Source of the DNA: Lachnospiraceae bacterium UBA4338
GTDB lineage: Bacteria > Bacillota > Clostridia > Lachnospirales > Lachnospiraceae
Assembly (NCBI GenBank): GCA_002393735.1
Contig: DGTK01000007.1
Coordinates: 1 to 64,000, forward strand
Length of the DNA stretch: 64,000 nt
Direction of reading: 5' to 3'
This document shows positions 7,554-17,782 of this stretch, one piece after another. How positions within the stretch are numbered: the stretch's first letter is position 1; each line of letters opens with the position of its first letter. Below the pieces are notes generated by a model. The model worked only from the letters and a program-made list of their open reading frames with translations. It searched no databases and was not told the origin of the DNA. The position numbers and the translations under genes are program-made.

Positions 7554-10500
7554 TTATAAAGTAATCATGGAAAATACAATCTTGCAAACAAGATCAAATA
7601 ACCAGTCAACCAGACTATAATGTCTTTCACTTAAATCACGCTCACTTAACTCACACTCAGTTAAATTGTCTTCATCTAAAGAAACATATTCACTAACCGG
7701 ATTATTAAAATATTCTCCAATATAATCATAGGTTCTCTCTAAAACATAAGAACATCCACCTATACCAATGTCATCCATCTTATGCATCGTCTTTACACTC
7801 TGGCTTCCCAAAACAAGGAAGATCCTTCCGGACGAACCATAGATATAATCATTAACCAGAGTCTTACCATATATAAGTTCTTCAACCTGAGACTTATCTT
7901 CGCTATAAGAGAAATCAATCACTTCTTCAAAACCATAATTGTAGAATCCATATGCGCTCTTACTTTCTCTAATGGTATAAATACAGTTAGGCAAATCTAT
8001 ATCAAATATTACTTTTCCATCTTCATCAGAAATCGTGGTTGAAACCACATTTCCTTCCTGGACCAAAAGTCTTCCGTCATATGAATAAATATCCTCATTA
8101 TTAATAAGTTCAAATTCGCATCCTTTTAAAGGAGCGCCCCAGTTTGAAATCTTATTCATATTTATAGTCATATGCTGTCTTTCGTTATAAGCTGATACGT
8201 TCGAAATTACCTCCTGTTTTTCATTATCTCCATCCAAAGAAACGTGAATAATCTCATCAGATAAAATACATCCGTATGGGGCTTTGATCTCCTTTAATAT
8301 ATAATTACCTAATGGCAGATTATCAAAGACTATCACACCATCTTTGTCTGTATCCTTACTATCTATTAGCTGTCCGTCATTATATAAAATATTTCCTGTA
8401 ATATTACTTACAATGTCTCCATCTGCCCTTATCTCCCATGTGGAATCTTTAAGACCAACTTCATCATATATAAACTGACCATCTTTATAATCAGTTAAGC
8501 CTTCACCAGTCTTAATAAGTGTAATTTTTCCAATATTAACCTCATCAGTTGCAGAGACCTTACAACTTATAATATTAGTCATATCGTCAGTATAAATTAG
8601 TTCAGCCTCAATCGCATCTTCATGCAAAACAACTCCGTAAGGAACCTCAGTTTCTTTAAAAATATATTTTCCCGGAAGCAAATCATCCCAGATTATATTT
8701 CCATTTTCATCTGTTACCTTTTCTGAAATTACATCATCTTTGGCATAAACTAAAGTGTCATCCAAAGCCTGATAGGTATAAATATCTTCAGCTGCGATAA
8801 GCTGCCACCTGGCTCCTGAAAGATTTAAAGTTTCTGTAGTAATCTCACCATTATTTATAATCAGATCATCTACGTACTTCTTAAGACTGATTACGCCTTT
8901 ACTCATTGAATCTGTAACCTGAAGATTTATTACCTCATCATTTAATGCAGCTGATTTAATATCGAGATCATAAACCTGCAAATCCCTTAAGTATCCATAT
9001 GGCGCCTCTAACTCTTTAACATAGAACTTAAACAAAGGCAGATTCTCACCAAAATCAATATATCCATTTTCATCAGTTACATATTCTTTAATTAACTCAT
9101 CTAATGAAACAAGGAGATTTCCATCTGCATCTTTAATATCTTCACCAGCATAAAGACCATATTTAGCCCCTGGCACCTTTATTCCATCTTCATCTTTTTT
9201 CTCAATATTAATAACTGCCTTCTTACGCACATTTAATGCATTAATTACCGGATTTAAAGTATCATTACTTCCTCCACTTACTGCTACATTAATTTTAGAG
9301 CCATCAACTTCATATCCATCCGGTGCAGAGACTTCAACCAGATAATATTTACCCATGGGAAGATGTTCTACTACTGCCACAGCATCAGTGGTTACAATTG
9401 TTTTTATAAGCTGATCTTTGGCATATACCATATCCCTCTGTCCTGAAGTCTTATTATTATCATAGGTGTAGATATTCTCATCAGCATAGAGTTCATAAGT
9501 TACTCCGGACAACATTCTTTCAGTATATTTAAACTCACCATCCAAATATCCTGTTAACATCTCTCCTTTTTTATATATGGATAAACTTCCATATACAGGC
9601 TTTTCCTTTATTTCCACACGGCACTGTACATTTCCAGGATTATTAACCTCATATCCTTTTGTATTATCAATTGTTACAGTAACTGGCGATGCTTTAGTAT
9701 ATCCATATGGCGCTTTACTCTCTTCAATAACATAAGTTCCATATCTGATATCATATGGAATAGTAATTTCTCCATTATCATTTGTACTTAAATCAGAACT
9801 GTTATTTATCTTTAAATACTGCCCTGTACTCACATCCTTAATCCTGAAAACAGCCCCGGAAAGATAAATCTTCTTACCTGTCTCTTCGTCAGTTTTATAT
9901 AAAGATAAATTGGCCATATAAGGATTTTCCAAAGACTCAATAGAAACCACATTATTATTTACATTTACTAAAGATGAACCATTTAATACCAGTTCATTTC
10001 CTGACTTGCTTAATGAAAAACCATATTTACTATTATCAGGTTTATAACCCTTGGATGGCGTAATCTCACTTATATAATATTCACCTTCTGAATTAAACAA
10101 ATATTCAAAAGTTATATGCCCATTGGCATCTGTTTTATGTGATTCAATTAAAGTATTATTACTGTCATATAAACCATATTCAGCATTCTCCAAAGAATAG
10201 AAAGAAGACTGATATACACCTAAAGCATCCTTTTTTACAATATCAAAGTTAACAGTTAATTCAGGATTTACAGGAACATCTTCTCTTTGCTGAAAATAAG
10301 CAAGGAAAGACAAATCCTGATAACTGCCTTCTGGTATAACAATATTAACTTCTCCATAATGCATTTCAGCTGTTGCTGCAGTCCTTAAAAATGTGCCAAT
10401 CCCCGTTGATTCAAGCTGTTCTTCAGTAAGACCTGTAATTTCCAGGGTATATCCCGACTGATAGGCATATGCCGCAGCTATATGAGTATATAAATATCTT

Positions 10501-10856
10501 TGCGTATCAGATGCGCCAGGCCATATGCTCGCTGTCAAATCATATGGTCCTCCATATCCATAGGCTAAAACCCTGCATAATAAATTAAGCTGATGAGAGT
10601 TTGCAGTCTGAATATTATAATAATTACCTGATGGAACCGAAGGCTCCTTAGGTTCAACGCAATAAGCAATATTGTTATTTACATAGTAATAATGAGTTGT
10701 CCATGTTGAGCCCTGAATGTAGTCTCCATAATTAATCTGATCACCCATTACGACAGTTGCACCCATCGCCGGTATATATAAAGACATAAATAATCCAAGG
10801 CACACCAATAAAGCCATAAGGCCTAAAAATAATGACTTTCTTATTTTTTTAGTCAT
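7554..10856 (-). CDS. Thioester-domain/SpaA-repeat surface adhesin or pilin, 1100 aa
   Basis: A Lys/Arg-rich signal peptide (about 1-33) is followed by a domain with YCVEP (Cys66) and DTQRYLY (Gln119), the Cys and Gln expected to make an internal thioester in TQXA/thioester adhesin domains. Then come about seven SpaA/Cna-B-like prealbumin repeats, starting near KKDALGVYQ, LYKTDEETGKK, IYKKGEMLTG, IEKKDEDGIK, LKKYVDDLI, LIKTGEGLTD and MNKISNWGAP, each ending in E-x-x-x-P-x-GY-like signatures. No LPXTG motif or basic tail is present; the end has NPVSEY, a short charged stretch with ELSERDLSER, and a weak hydrophobic helix. Role: attachment to host or diet surfaces, presumably together with the next gene, a sortase. 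AGGAGG precedes ATG by 4 nt. Confidence 0.85.
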   Translation of the reverse strand: MTKKIRKSLFLGLMALLVCLGLFMSLYIPAMGATVVMGDQINYGDYIQGSTWTTHYYYVNNNIAYCVEPKEPSVPSGNYYNIQTANSHQLNLLCRVLAYGYGGPYDLTASIWPGASDTQRYLYTHIAAAYAYQSGYTLEITGLTEEQLESTGIGTFLRTAATAEMHYGEVNIVIPEGSYQDLSFLAYFQQREDVPVNPELTVNFDIVKKDALGVYQSSFYSLENAEYGLYDSNNTLIESHKTDANGHITFEYLFNSEGEYYISEITPSKGYKPDNSKYGFSLSKSGNELVLNGSSLVNVNNNVVSIESLENPYMANLSLYKTDEETGKKIYLSGAVFRIKDVSTGQYLKINNSSDLSTNDNGEITIPYDIRYGTYVIEESKAPYGYTKASPVTVTIDNTKGYEVNNPGNVQCRVEIKEKPVYGSLSIYKKGEMLTGYLDGEFKYTERMLSGVTYELYADENIYTYDNNKTSGQRDMVYAKDQLIKTIVTTDAVAVVEHLPMGKYYLVEVSAPDGYEVDGSKINVAVSGGSNDTLNPVINALNVRKKAVINIEKKDEDGIKVPGAKYGLYAGEDIKDADGNLLVSLDELIKEYVTDENGYIDFGENLPLFKFYVKELEAPYGYLRDLQVYDLDIKSAALNDEVINLQVTDSMSKGVISLKKYVDDLIINNGEITTETLNLSGARWQLIAAEDIYTYQALDDTLVYAKDDVISEKVTDENGNIIWDDLLPGKYIFKETEVPYGVVLHEDAIEAELIYTDDMTNIISCKVSATDEVNIGKITLIKTGEGLTDYKDGQFIYDEVGLKDSTWEIRADGDIVSNITGNILYNDGQLIDSKDTDKDGVIVFDNLPLGNYILKEIKAPYGCILSDEIIHVSLDGDNEKQEVISNVSAYNERQHMTINMNKISNWGAPLKGCEFELINNEDIYSYDGRLLVQEGNVVSTTISDEDGKVIFDIDLPNCIYTIRESKSAYGFYNYGFEEVIDFSYSEDKSQVEELIYGKTLVNDYIYGSSGRIFLVLGSQSVKTMHKMDDIGIGGCSYVLERTYDYIGEYFNNPVSEYVSLDEDNLTECELSERDLSERHYSLVDWLFDLVCKIVFSMITL

Positions 10857-10970
10857 AATACCTCCTAGTTAAATTGTTCAAAATACACACTTTTTAACGA
10901 ATTATGGAAATAGTTATGAATAAAGAAATTGAATTTTGAATTAAAAGAATTTAGATTAAAAACATTACCG

Positions 10971-10996
10971 GGTTGCTGCCATATTAGGCAGCAACC
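10971..10996 (-). terminator. Hairpin terminator after polC
   Basis: A perfect 10-bp stem (GGTTGCTGCC with GGCAGCAACC) with a 6-nt loop lies 11 nt past the polC stop. The T-run follows only after several bases on the minus strand, so it may be a weaker stop. I see no convincing promoter for the adhesin gene in the remaining 110 nt. Confidence 0.65.
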
Positions 10997-11006
10997 ACAG
11001 AAAAAA

Positions 11007-14000
11007 TTACATAAAATCAAATAAAGTCAGCTGACTTTGATCCGGTATATTACCCAGTATGCCAAGTTCCTTAAGTTTAAGGGATATGGTTTCAGGGCAT
11101 CCGGTTTTATTCTTGAAATCTTCTCTTGAGAAGAAAGTAACACCTTTGGATGCGTTAACGATTTTATCCGCGATTCCGCCAACACCATCAATGGTATCAA
11201 GACTTGGCATAAGTTTTCCATCTATAATCTGGAACTTCGAAGCATTAACTCTTGACATATCAATAGGCATAAAATCAAAGCCTCTTGCAAACATTTCCTC
11301 TACCAGATTAGCTGTATTAAGGAAATCCTTGTCAGTATTATTAAGCTTACCATTGGCAGACTGTTCTCTTACTCTCTTAAGTTCTGAGTAGAATCTGTCC
11401 TTACCTCTTACAATCTTCTCATAGTTAAAGCCCTTGGCTCTTATTGAGAAGAATGCTGCATAATAAACAAGGGGATGATAAATCTTAAAATACGCGATTC
11501 TGCAGGCCAGTGTAACATAAGCTGCAGCATGTGCCTTAGGGAACATGTACTGAATCTTTTCACAGGACCAGATATACCAGTCAGGTATACCATGATCTAT
11601 CATTATCTGCTTCCACTCTTCCCACTTATCGCACTTACCCTTTGCAACCTTACCTTTTCTAACATTCTCCATAATGTTGAATGCAGTTTCCGGTTCAATG
11701 CCTTTATGGATAAGATAAACCATAATATCATCACGACAACAGATGGCTGATGAAAGAATACATTTTCCTTCCTGGATAAGAGTCTGAGCATTACCACGCC
11801 ATACGTCCGTACCATGAGACAAACCTGATATTCTAACAAGGTCCGCAACTGACTGTGGATTGGTTTCAACAAGCATGTCTATGGCAAGGTCCGTACCAAA
11901 TTCAGGTATACCTCTTGTTCCTGTCTTACATCCGTTAATATCCTCCGGAGTAAGTCCCAATACTTCAGGACTCTGGAATAAAGATAATATCTTTCTGTCA
12001 TCAATCGGAATATCATTAGGATTAATGCCGGATAAATCCTGAAGCATCTTAAGCATACTCGGATCATCGTGTCCAAGTATATCAAGCTTTAGCAGGTTAT
12101 TATCAATGGCATGATATTCAAAATGAGTTGTAATAATTACTTTACCCTCATCATCTTCCGCTTTCTGAATCGGAGTAAATTCATTAATTTCCCTTCCAAG
12201 TGGAAGAACTATGATACCGCCTGGATGCTGACCTGATGATCTCTTAATATTTGTACAGCCCTGAGAAATTCTTTCTTTCTCAAAACGTCTCTTATTCTCA
12301 CCATGTTTAACGTAATAATCATCTACATAGGCATAGGCTGTCTTCTCTGCCACAGTACCATAAGTACCGGCTCTGAAAGTCTGACCCGGTCCAAAAATAA
12401 CCTCCGTATATCTGTGAGCCTTAGCCTGGTACTCACCGGAGAAGTTAAGGTCGATATCAGGTTCCTTATTAGCCTTAAATCCAAGGAATGTGGCAAATGG
12501 AATATTAAATCCATCCTTGGTAAGTTTCTCACCGCACTTGGGACATATTCTGTCCGGCATGTCTACACCTGAACTTTGTGAATATTTCTCAACCTCCGGT
12601 GATGTAAAATCAGAATACTGACATTTGGTACAGTAATAATGAGGCGGCAGCGGATTAACTTCCGATATACCTGCCATTGTAGCAACAAGTGAAGAACCAA
12701 CCGAACCTCTCGAACCAACCAGGTATCCGTCTTCATTGGATTTCCAAACAAGTTTCTGAGCAATAATATAAAGGTTTGCATATCCTGCATTAATAATTGA
12801 ATTCAGCTCTGTATCAAGTCTTGACTGCACAACTTCAGGCAGCGGATCTCCATACATTGCATGTGCCTTATCGTAACAGATTTTACGAAGCATCTCATCA
12901 CTGTGAGGAATCTCAGGTGGACACTTGTCGGGATGAACAGGTGATATTACCTCAACCATATCCGCAATTAAATTAGTATTGGTAATTACAACCTCTTCTG
13001 CCTTCTTTGGTCCTAAATAACCAAACTCCTTCAGCATTTCATCAGTAGTTCTGAAATATATAGGAGGCTGCTTATCCGCATCAGCAAAGCCTTCTTTAAA
13101 CTGAATAATTCTTCTGTATATTTCATCTTCAGGGTCCATAAAATGAACGTCACAGGTAGCACAAACCGGTTTGTCAAACTGCTCGCCCAAAGATACAATT
13201 TTCTTATTAAGATCAATCAAATCATCTCTTGATTCTATGCCATAGAGACCTTCTCTTAATAAATATTCATTATTGCCAAGTGGCTGAATCTCAAGATAAT
13301 CATAGAAATTAACAATACTTGCAATAATATCATCTTCCTTATTCTCAAGTATCGCCTTGAATAATTCACCTTCAGAGCAGGCGCTTCCCACGATAAGTCC
13401 TTCTCTGTGTTCATTAATATAACTTCTTGGAATAACCGGAATATTCTTCTTACCTGCATGTCTTAAATATTCAACATGGGAGGTAGAAACAATACGATAT
13501 AGATTAAGCCTTCCTATATCATTCTTGGCAAGTATGATTACATGATAAGGCTTATATTTAACAAGTCTGTCCTTGTTATTTCTTGCAAAATCATTAATCT
13601 GAGTTAACTTTATAAGATTTTTCTGAGTTAATTCCTTCGCAAAATATAAATATAAATCACCATTTGCCTTGCAAAGACTGGCTGAAGTTTCACTATCTAC
13701 CTTAATCTTTACATGCTTACATACTGTTTCAAGTTTGAACCTGCTGATATCCATGAAGTTTCTGGCAAGTTCCATGGTATCAACTCCAACAGGATTAAAA
13801 TCTACATTCTGATATTCGCATGCTTTCTTAATAAACCCATAAGCAAAATTCAGGTTATGTCCGACAATAATATAACCTTCAACAAATGCCAGGAATTCAG
13901 GCAGTACTTCGTATATACTGTCTTCCATGGCAAGTTTGGCATTAGTTATTCCAATCTCATCCTCAACCTTATAAGAAACCGGTTCTAAAGGATTAACATA

Positions 14001-15614
14001 TTTATGGAATGATTCCTTAACTTCTCCATCAACAAATTTGATGGCATTAATTTCTACAATCTTATTAACCACATTGGAAAGACCTGTAGTCTTAATATTA
14101 ATAACTACAAAATCATCATTTATCAGTTCCTCAGTGGCTCCCTTAACCGGAACCAGAGAATCATCAACCATATAGGCTTCAACGCCATATATAAGTTTAA
14201 AATCAGTTTTAACCTTATCCTGAAGATAATGATATGCAATAGGGAAAGACTGAACTACAGCATGATCTGTAATAGCCATTGCATTCATGCCCCAGTCCAC
14301 TGCTCTTTGAATCAGTTTCTCAACAGGAGTAACTGCATCCATTTCACTAAAGTTGGTATGAAGATGAAGTTCAACTCTTTTATTTGGATGATAGTCCATT
14401 CTTTGGGCAACCTTCATGAAATTCTGGATTTCATAGATACCCCTTACTTTATCAATAATTACATCACCGCTGAAACTGTCCTCAGTAACAGAACCTTTTA
14501 ACTTAACATACTTACCAACTGCCAGAGTCTCCCTTAATTCTTCAATCTGCGAAGAATCACAGAATACCTTAACACCAATGGATTCAGTTAAATCATATAT
14601 AACAAATATATAAAGATATGTGCCTTCCCTGATTTCCTTCTCATTGTCAATTTTGATAATCTTACCCTTAACAATTACTTCGGAATATCCGGTATAGGCT
14701 TCCTTAAGTGTAATCTCATCTCCGTGAAAAGCCCTGCCGAATAAAAGGTCGCTGTCATCATCAACCTTGAAATGTCTCTTCTTACGATAAGCCCCATCGA
14801 ACTTATCTTTCTTCTGGAATTTACCCTTATCTTTCTTATTGCCAGATACGCCAGTTGCAGCCTCTTTCTTAGGGGCTTTGGCGCCAGGTTCAGTTTCCTT
14901 GTTTTCTTTTTTATCCCCATTATCTTCTTTTTCTCTTAAGTCTGCCCCTTCGGCTTTAACCGGCTCATCATCAGTAATAATAAGGGAACTCTTTCTTCCT
15001 GCCTTAATTACAGTATTATCATCTTCAACATAATCATCAGAAAGGCGCTCACAGATATCCTTAACCATCATTTTTGTTTCATGGTCATTTATTTCTCTGT
15101 ATATATTTGTATTCTTGTCCTTATACTGAATATCGATAATACATTTAAAATTACATCTGGAATTAAATATCATCTCAAAGAAAGAGCGGACTTCTTCCTG
15201 CTTTTCCCTGTATAATGGAGTATCTTCAATGACAACTTTCACTATATTGTCATCAAAAGAAATATCAGCATTATTTAAGATAACATACAAAACCATGCTG
15301 TAATTCTCTGCTTCTTCTTCAATGCTGTCCTTATACGCCTTATAAAAATTCTCAGGAGTATACTGTCCATTAAGATCATATTTAACAACAAGTTTTACAG
15401 TAAGATTAGTTCTGTTAAAATAATAATTCTTAATCTGTCTTTCTAATTTCTTAATGTCATTTTTCTGAATCAGTTTGTCACAGTAGAAATCAATATTAAT
15501 TAATGTCTTATCATCTGATGCAACAATATTATCTACATAGCTGCTTTCAAGCGCATTACGAAGAGCACTGTCATCTATATCTATTTTGTCAAATACTTCC
15601 AAAAACTGCTTCAT
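11007..15614 (-). CDS. polC: DNA polymerase III alpha subunit, PolC type, with a degenerate proofreading exonuclease
   Basis: This is the replicative polymerase of low-GC Gram-positives. In order it has an N-terminal region, a charged linker (about 205-280), an OB fold, a PHP domain (RVELHLHTNFSEMDAVTP), the exonuclease insert (about 500-660), and the polymerase core with the catalytic PDIDLNFSGEYQ and a zinc-binding C-x2-C ... C-x2-C pair. The exonuclease insert is unusual: motif I, normally D-x-E-TTG, reads NIKTTG (Asn506, Lys508); motif II reads HNLNFAYGF, with Ala591 where the metal-binding Asp belongs; and the motif III His/Asp region (about 640-655) is not recognisable. The polymerase part looks intact. 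The start ATG has only a modest ribosome site. It follows ispG by 19 nt. Confidence 0.95.
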   Translation of the reverse strand: MKQFLEVFDKIDIDDSALRNALESSYVDNIVASDDKTLINIDFYCDKLIQKNDIKKLERQIKNYYFNRTNLTVKLVVKYDLNGQYTPENFYKAYKDSIEEEAENYSMVLYVILNNADISFDDNIVKVVIEDTPLYREKQEEVRSFFEMIFNSRCNFKCIIDIQYKDKNTNIYREINDHETKMMVKDICERLSDDYVEDDNTVIKAGRKSSLIITDDEPVKAEGADLREKEDNGDKKENKETEPGAKAPKKEAATGVSGNKKDKGKFQKKDKFDGAYRKKRHFKVDDDSDLLFGRAFHGDEITLKEAYTGYSEVIVKGKIIKIDNEKEIREGTYLYIFVIYDLTESIGVKVFCDSSQIEELRETLAVGKYVKLKGSVTEDSFSGDVIIDKVRGIYEIQNFMKVAQRMDYHPNKRVELHLHTNFSEMDAVTPVEKLIQRAVDWGMNAMAITDHAVVQSFPIAYHYLQDKVKTDFKLIYGVEAYMVDDSLVPVKGATEELINDDFVVINIKTTGLSNVVNKIVEINAIKFVDGEVKESFHKYVNPLEPVSYKVEDEIGITNAKLAMEDSIYEVLPEFLAFVEGYIIVGHNLNFAYGFIKKACEYQNVDFNPVGVDTMELARNFMDISRFKLETVCKHVKIKVDSETSASLCKANGDLYLYFAKELTQKNLIKLTQINDFARNNKDRLVKYKPYHVIILAKNDIGRLNLYRIVSTSHVEYLRHAGKKNIPVIPRSYINEHREGLIVGSACSEGELFKAILENKEDDIIASIVNFYDYLEIQPLGNNEYLLREGLYGIESRDDLIDLNKKIVSLGEQFDKPVCATCDVHFMDPEDEIYRRIIQFKEGFADADKQPPIYFRTTDEMLKEFGYLGPKKAEEVVITNTNLIADMVEVISPVHPDKCPPEIPHSDEMLRKICYDKAHAMYGDPLPEVVQSRLDTELNSIINAGYANLYIIAQKLVWKSNEDGYLVGSRGSVGSSLVATMAGISEVNPLPPHYYCTKCQYSDFTSPEVEKYSQSSGVDMPDRICPKCGEKLTKDGFNIPFATFLGFKANKEPDIDLNFSGEYQAKAHRYTEVIFGPGQTFRAGTYGTVAEKTAYAYVDDYYVKHGENKRRFEKERISQGCTNIKRSSGQHPGGIIVLPLGREINEFTPIQKAEDDEGKVIITTHFEYHAIDNNLLKLDILGHDDPSMLKMLQDLSGINPNDIPIDDRKILSLFQSPEVLGLTPEDINGCKTGTRGIPEFGTDLAIDMLVETNPQSVADLVRISGLSHGTDVWRGNAQTLIQEGKCILSSAICCRDDIMVYLIHKGIEPETAFNIMENVRKGKVAKGKCDKWEEWKQIMIDHGIPDWYIWSCEKIQYMFPKAHAAAYVTLACRIAYFKIYHPLVYYAAFFSIRAKGFNYEKIVRGKDRFYSELKRVREQSANGKLNNTDKDFLNTANLVEEMFARGFDFMPIDMSRVNASKFQIIDGKLMPSLDTIDGVGGIADKIVNASKGVTFFSREDFKNKTGCPETISLKLKELGILGNIPDQSQLTLFDFM

Positions 15615-15633
15615 TACTAACTAAACCTGTAAT

Positions 15634-16695
15634 TTATTCTTCACTGTTCCAATTGTCCAGTTCATATTTAAGTGTAGCTAAAAGTTCACTTTCAGGAACC
15701 TTCTTAACTACCTGTCCTTTCTTAATAAGGAGACCTTCATTAATGCCGCCTGCAATTCCTATATCAGCCTCTTTAGCCTCTCCAGGACCATTAACAGCGC
15801 AGCCCATTACTGCAACCTTAATATCAAGGTCATAATTCTGGGCCATCTTCTCAACCTTATTGGCAAGTGAAATCAAATCAATCTTTGTTCTTCCACAGGT
15901 TGGACAGCTTACTACTTCAATTCCGCCTTTTCTTAAATTAAGAGTCTTAAGTAATAATTTGGCTGTCTTAATCTCTTCTACCGGATCACCTGTTAATGAT
16001 ACTCTTATGGTATCACCAATTCCCTCATATAGAATTACACCAAGACCGATGGATGACTTGATATTACCTGAGAAAAGTGTACCAGATTCTGTAATACCAA
16101 CATGAAGAGGATAATTGGTCTTCTTATCAAGTATTTCATGAGCCTTGATGCACATTAAAACATCTGAAGACTTAATGGAAATAACCATATTATCATAGCC
16201 TTCTTCTTCAATCATATGCACTTTATCAAGAGCACTTTCCACAAGGCCTTCTGCAGTTACCCTGCCATATTTTGCAATAATGTCTTTCTCCAAAGAACCA
16301 CTGTTAACGCCTACTCTGATTGGAATATTTCTTTCCTTGGCAACAGCCACAACCTTGGCAAGATTCTCTCTTGAACCAATGTTACCAGGATTGATTCTGA
16401 TTTTATCTGCGCCATTTTCCATGGCAGCGATGGCCATTTTATAATCAAAATGAATATCAGCAACTATAGGAATACTAACCTTCTTCTTTATCTCCGAAAG
16501 TGCCTTGGCAGCTTCCAGAGTTGGAACTGTACATCTGACAATATCACAGCCTGCAAAAGTCAGATCCTGTATCTGCTTAACAGTTGCTTCCACGTCCTCA
16601 GTTCTTGTATTGGTCATAGACTGAATCATAATCGGATTTCCGCCACCAATCACCTTATTGCCTATATGAATTACCTTGGTATTTTCTCTTCCCAT
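15634..16695 (-). CDS. ispG: 4-hydroxy-3-methylbut-2-enyl diphosphate synthase, 353 aa
   Basis: IspG (GcpE) converts methylerythritol cyclodiphosphate to HMBPP in the MEP isoprenoid pathway, using a [4Fe-4S] cluster. The three cluster cysteines are visible in SCPTCGRTKID and MGCAVNGPGEA, and the TIM-barrel start has VIGGGNPIMIQSMTNT. The reading frame extends to a TTG at 16710, but the ATG at 16695 has a perfect GAAAGGAG site 7 nt upstream, so I place the start there. It lies just before polC, a common Clostridia arrangement; dxr of the same pathway is 4 kb upstream in the same direction. Confidence 0.95.
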   Translation of the reverse strand: MGRENTKVIHIGNKVIGGGNPIMIQSMTNTRTEDVEATVKQIQDLTFAGCDIVRCTVPTLEAAKALSEIKKKVSIPIVADIHFDYKMAIAAMENGADKIRINPGNIGSRENLAKVVAVAKERNIPIRVGVNSGSLEKDIIAKYGRVTAEGLVESALDKVHMIEEEGYDNMVISIKSSDVLMCIKAHEILDKKTNYPLHVGITESGTLFSGNIKSSIGLGVILYEGIGDTIRVSLTGDPVEEIKTAKLLLKTLNLRKGGIEVVSCPTCGRTKIDLISLANKVEKMAQNYDLDIKVAVMGCAVNGPGEAKEADIGIAGGINEGLLIKKGQVVKKVPESELLATLKYELDNWNSEE

Positions 16696-16798
16696 AATGT
16701 CTCCTTTCAAGGAAATAAATTAAGTTTTTGGTATAAGCCCACCTTATATATTGTAGTATATTAAGAGAAAATATTCTAGATATATATAATTAATATAT

Positions 16799-17782
16799 CT
16801 AAAAATCCGAAGACAGTTTGACATCAAGTTCATAATAAATATGCCTGTCGTCAAAGTCCGTATTATAATTAATATCCATTAGGACTGCCGACAAAAAACA
16901 AATACTTCCAAACCTGAAAAAATTATATTTTGTTATAAAATTTTCATCACCCATGACCACACTTAAAATAAGCGACAGACCACAAAGAATAATTCCATAT
17001 ACAATTAGAATTATGTAAACCAGCCTTAAAACGTTCTCCACACTTATAAATTCATGCTTAAGTGCCTTTTTCAGACTGACCGCACTTACATATCTTTTGG
17101 AATAATCCCATTTAAGACAATTAATAATTATTAATTTATCCCTAAAATCGATATCCAGATTTCGTAAATCCTTAAAACTTACATCACCCTTTTTATCAAG
17201 AGACACCCTGGTTAAAATGTAAATCATCAGCTTACCAAAAGCATAAATATCGCTTTGAAAATAAGCCTCTCCCTCATACTGTTCCGGCGCTGAAAAAATT
17301 TCTGTTGTATACAGTTTATCATACCTTAAGTACATTTTTTTGCTACTGCCAAAATCAATAAGTTTTACCTTTCCATTTCCAATAATTACATTTTCAGGCT
17401 TTAAGTCCCCGTAAATAAAAGGATTCTCCAGTGTATGCAGATAAGAAAGTATCTCTGCAATCTGACAGATTATATCTCTTTTTTCCTTATAATCCACATT
17501 TTTCTTTAAGAGATATTCCCTTAAACTGTCGCCTTCCATATATTCCATTACTATACAGGTTTTGTCATCAGTGAAAAATAAATCATATATTTTTGGAATA
17601 CGGTCATTATTGATTTTAAGAAGCATGTCTGCCTCTTCTGTCTCATGACCATTAATTTCCTTTATTACCACATCCCTTCCAAGATTCGTATCATAGGCTT
17701 TATATACTTTACCTAAGCCACCCTGGCCAATTAATTCCACATCTGCGTATCTTTGGCCGTATGAAGATGATTCCAATATCAT
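16799..17782 (-). CDS. Membrane Ser/Thr protein kinase, 327 aa
   Basis: This is a eukaryote-like (Hanks-type) kinase: glycine loop LIGQGGLGKVYKAYD (17-31), ATP-binding Lys41 in VVIKEI, catalytic Asp126 in YGDLKPENVI and the DFG at 143-145. The usual HRD is YGD, so it is a non-RD kinase. A C-terminal pair of hydrophobic segments (about 260-310) should anchor it; no PASTA repeats or outer sensor domain are present. AGAGGAG stands 5 nt before ATG, a strong start, even though it lies inside the upstream gene: the two reading frames overlap by 74 nt. It is presumably coupled in translation and function to that PP2C-like partner. Confidence 0.88.
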   Translation of the reverse strand: MILESSSYGQRYADVELIGQGGLGKVYKAYDTNLGRDVVIKEINGHETEEADMLLKINNDRIPKIYDLFFTDDKTCIVMEYMEGDSLREYLLKKNVDYKEKRDIICQIAEILSYLHTLENPFIYGDLKPENVIIGNGKVKLIDFGSSKKMYLRYDKLYTTEIFSAPEQYEGEAYFQSDIYAFGKLMIYILTRVSLDKKGDVSFKDLRNLDIDFRDKLIIINCLKWDYSKRYVSAVSLKKALKHEFISVENVLRLVYIILIVYGIILCGLSLILSVVMGDENFITKYNFFRFGSICFLSAVLMDINYNTDFDDRHIYYELDVKLSSDF

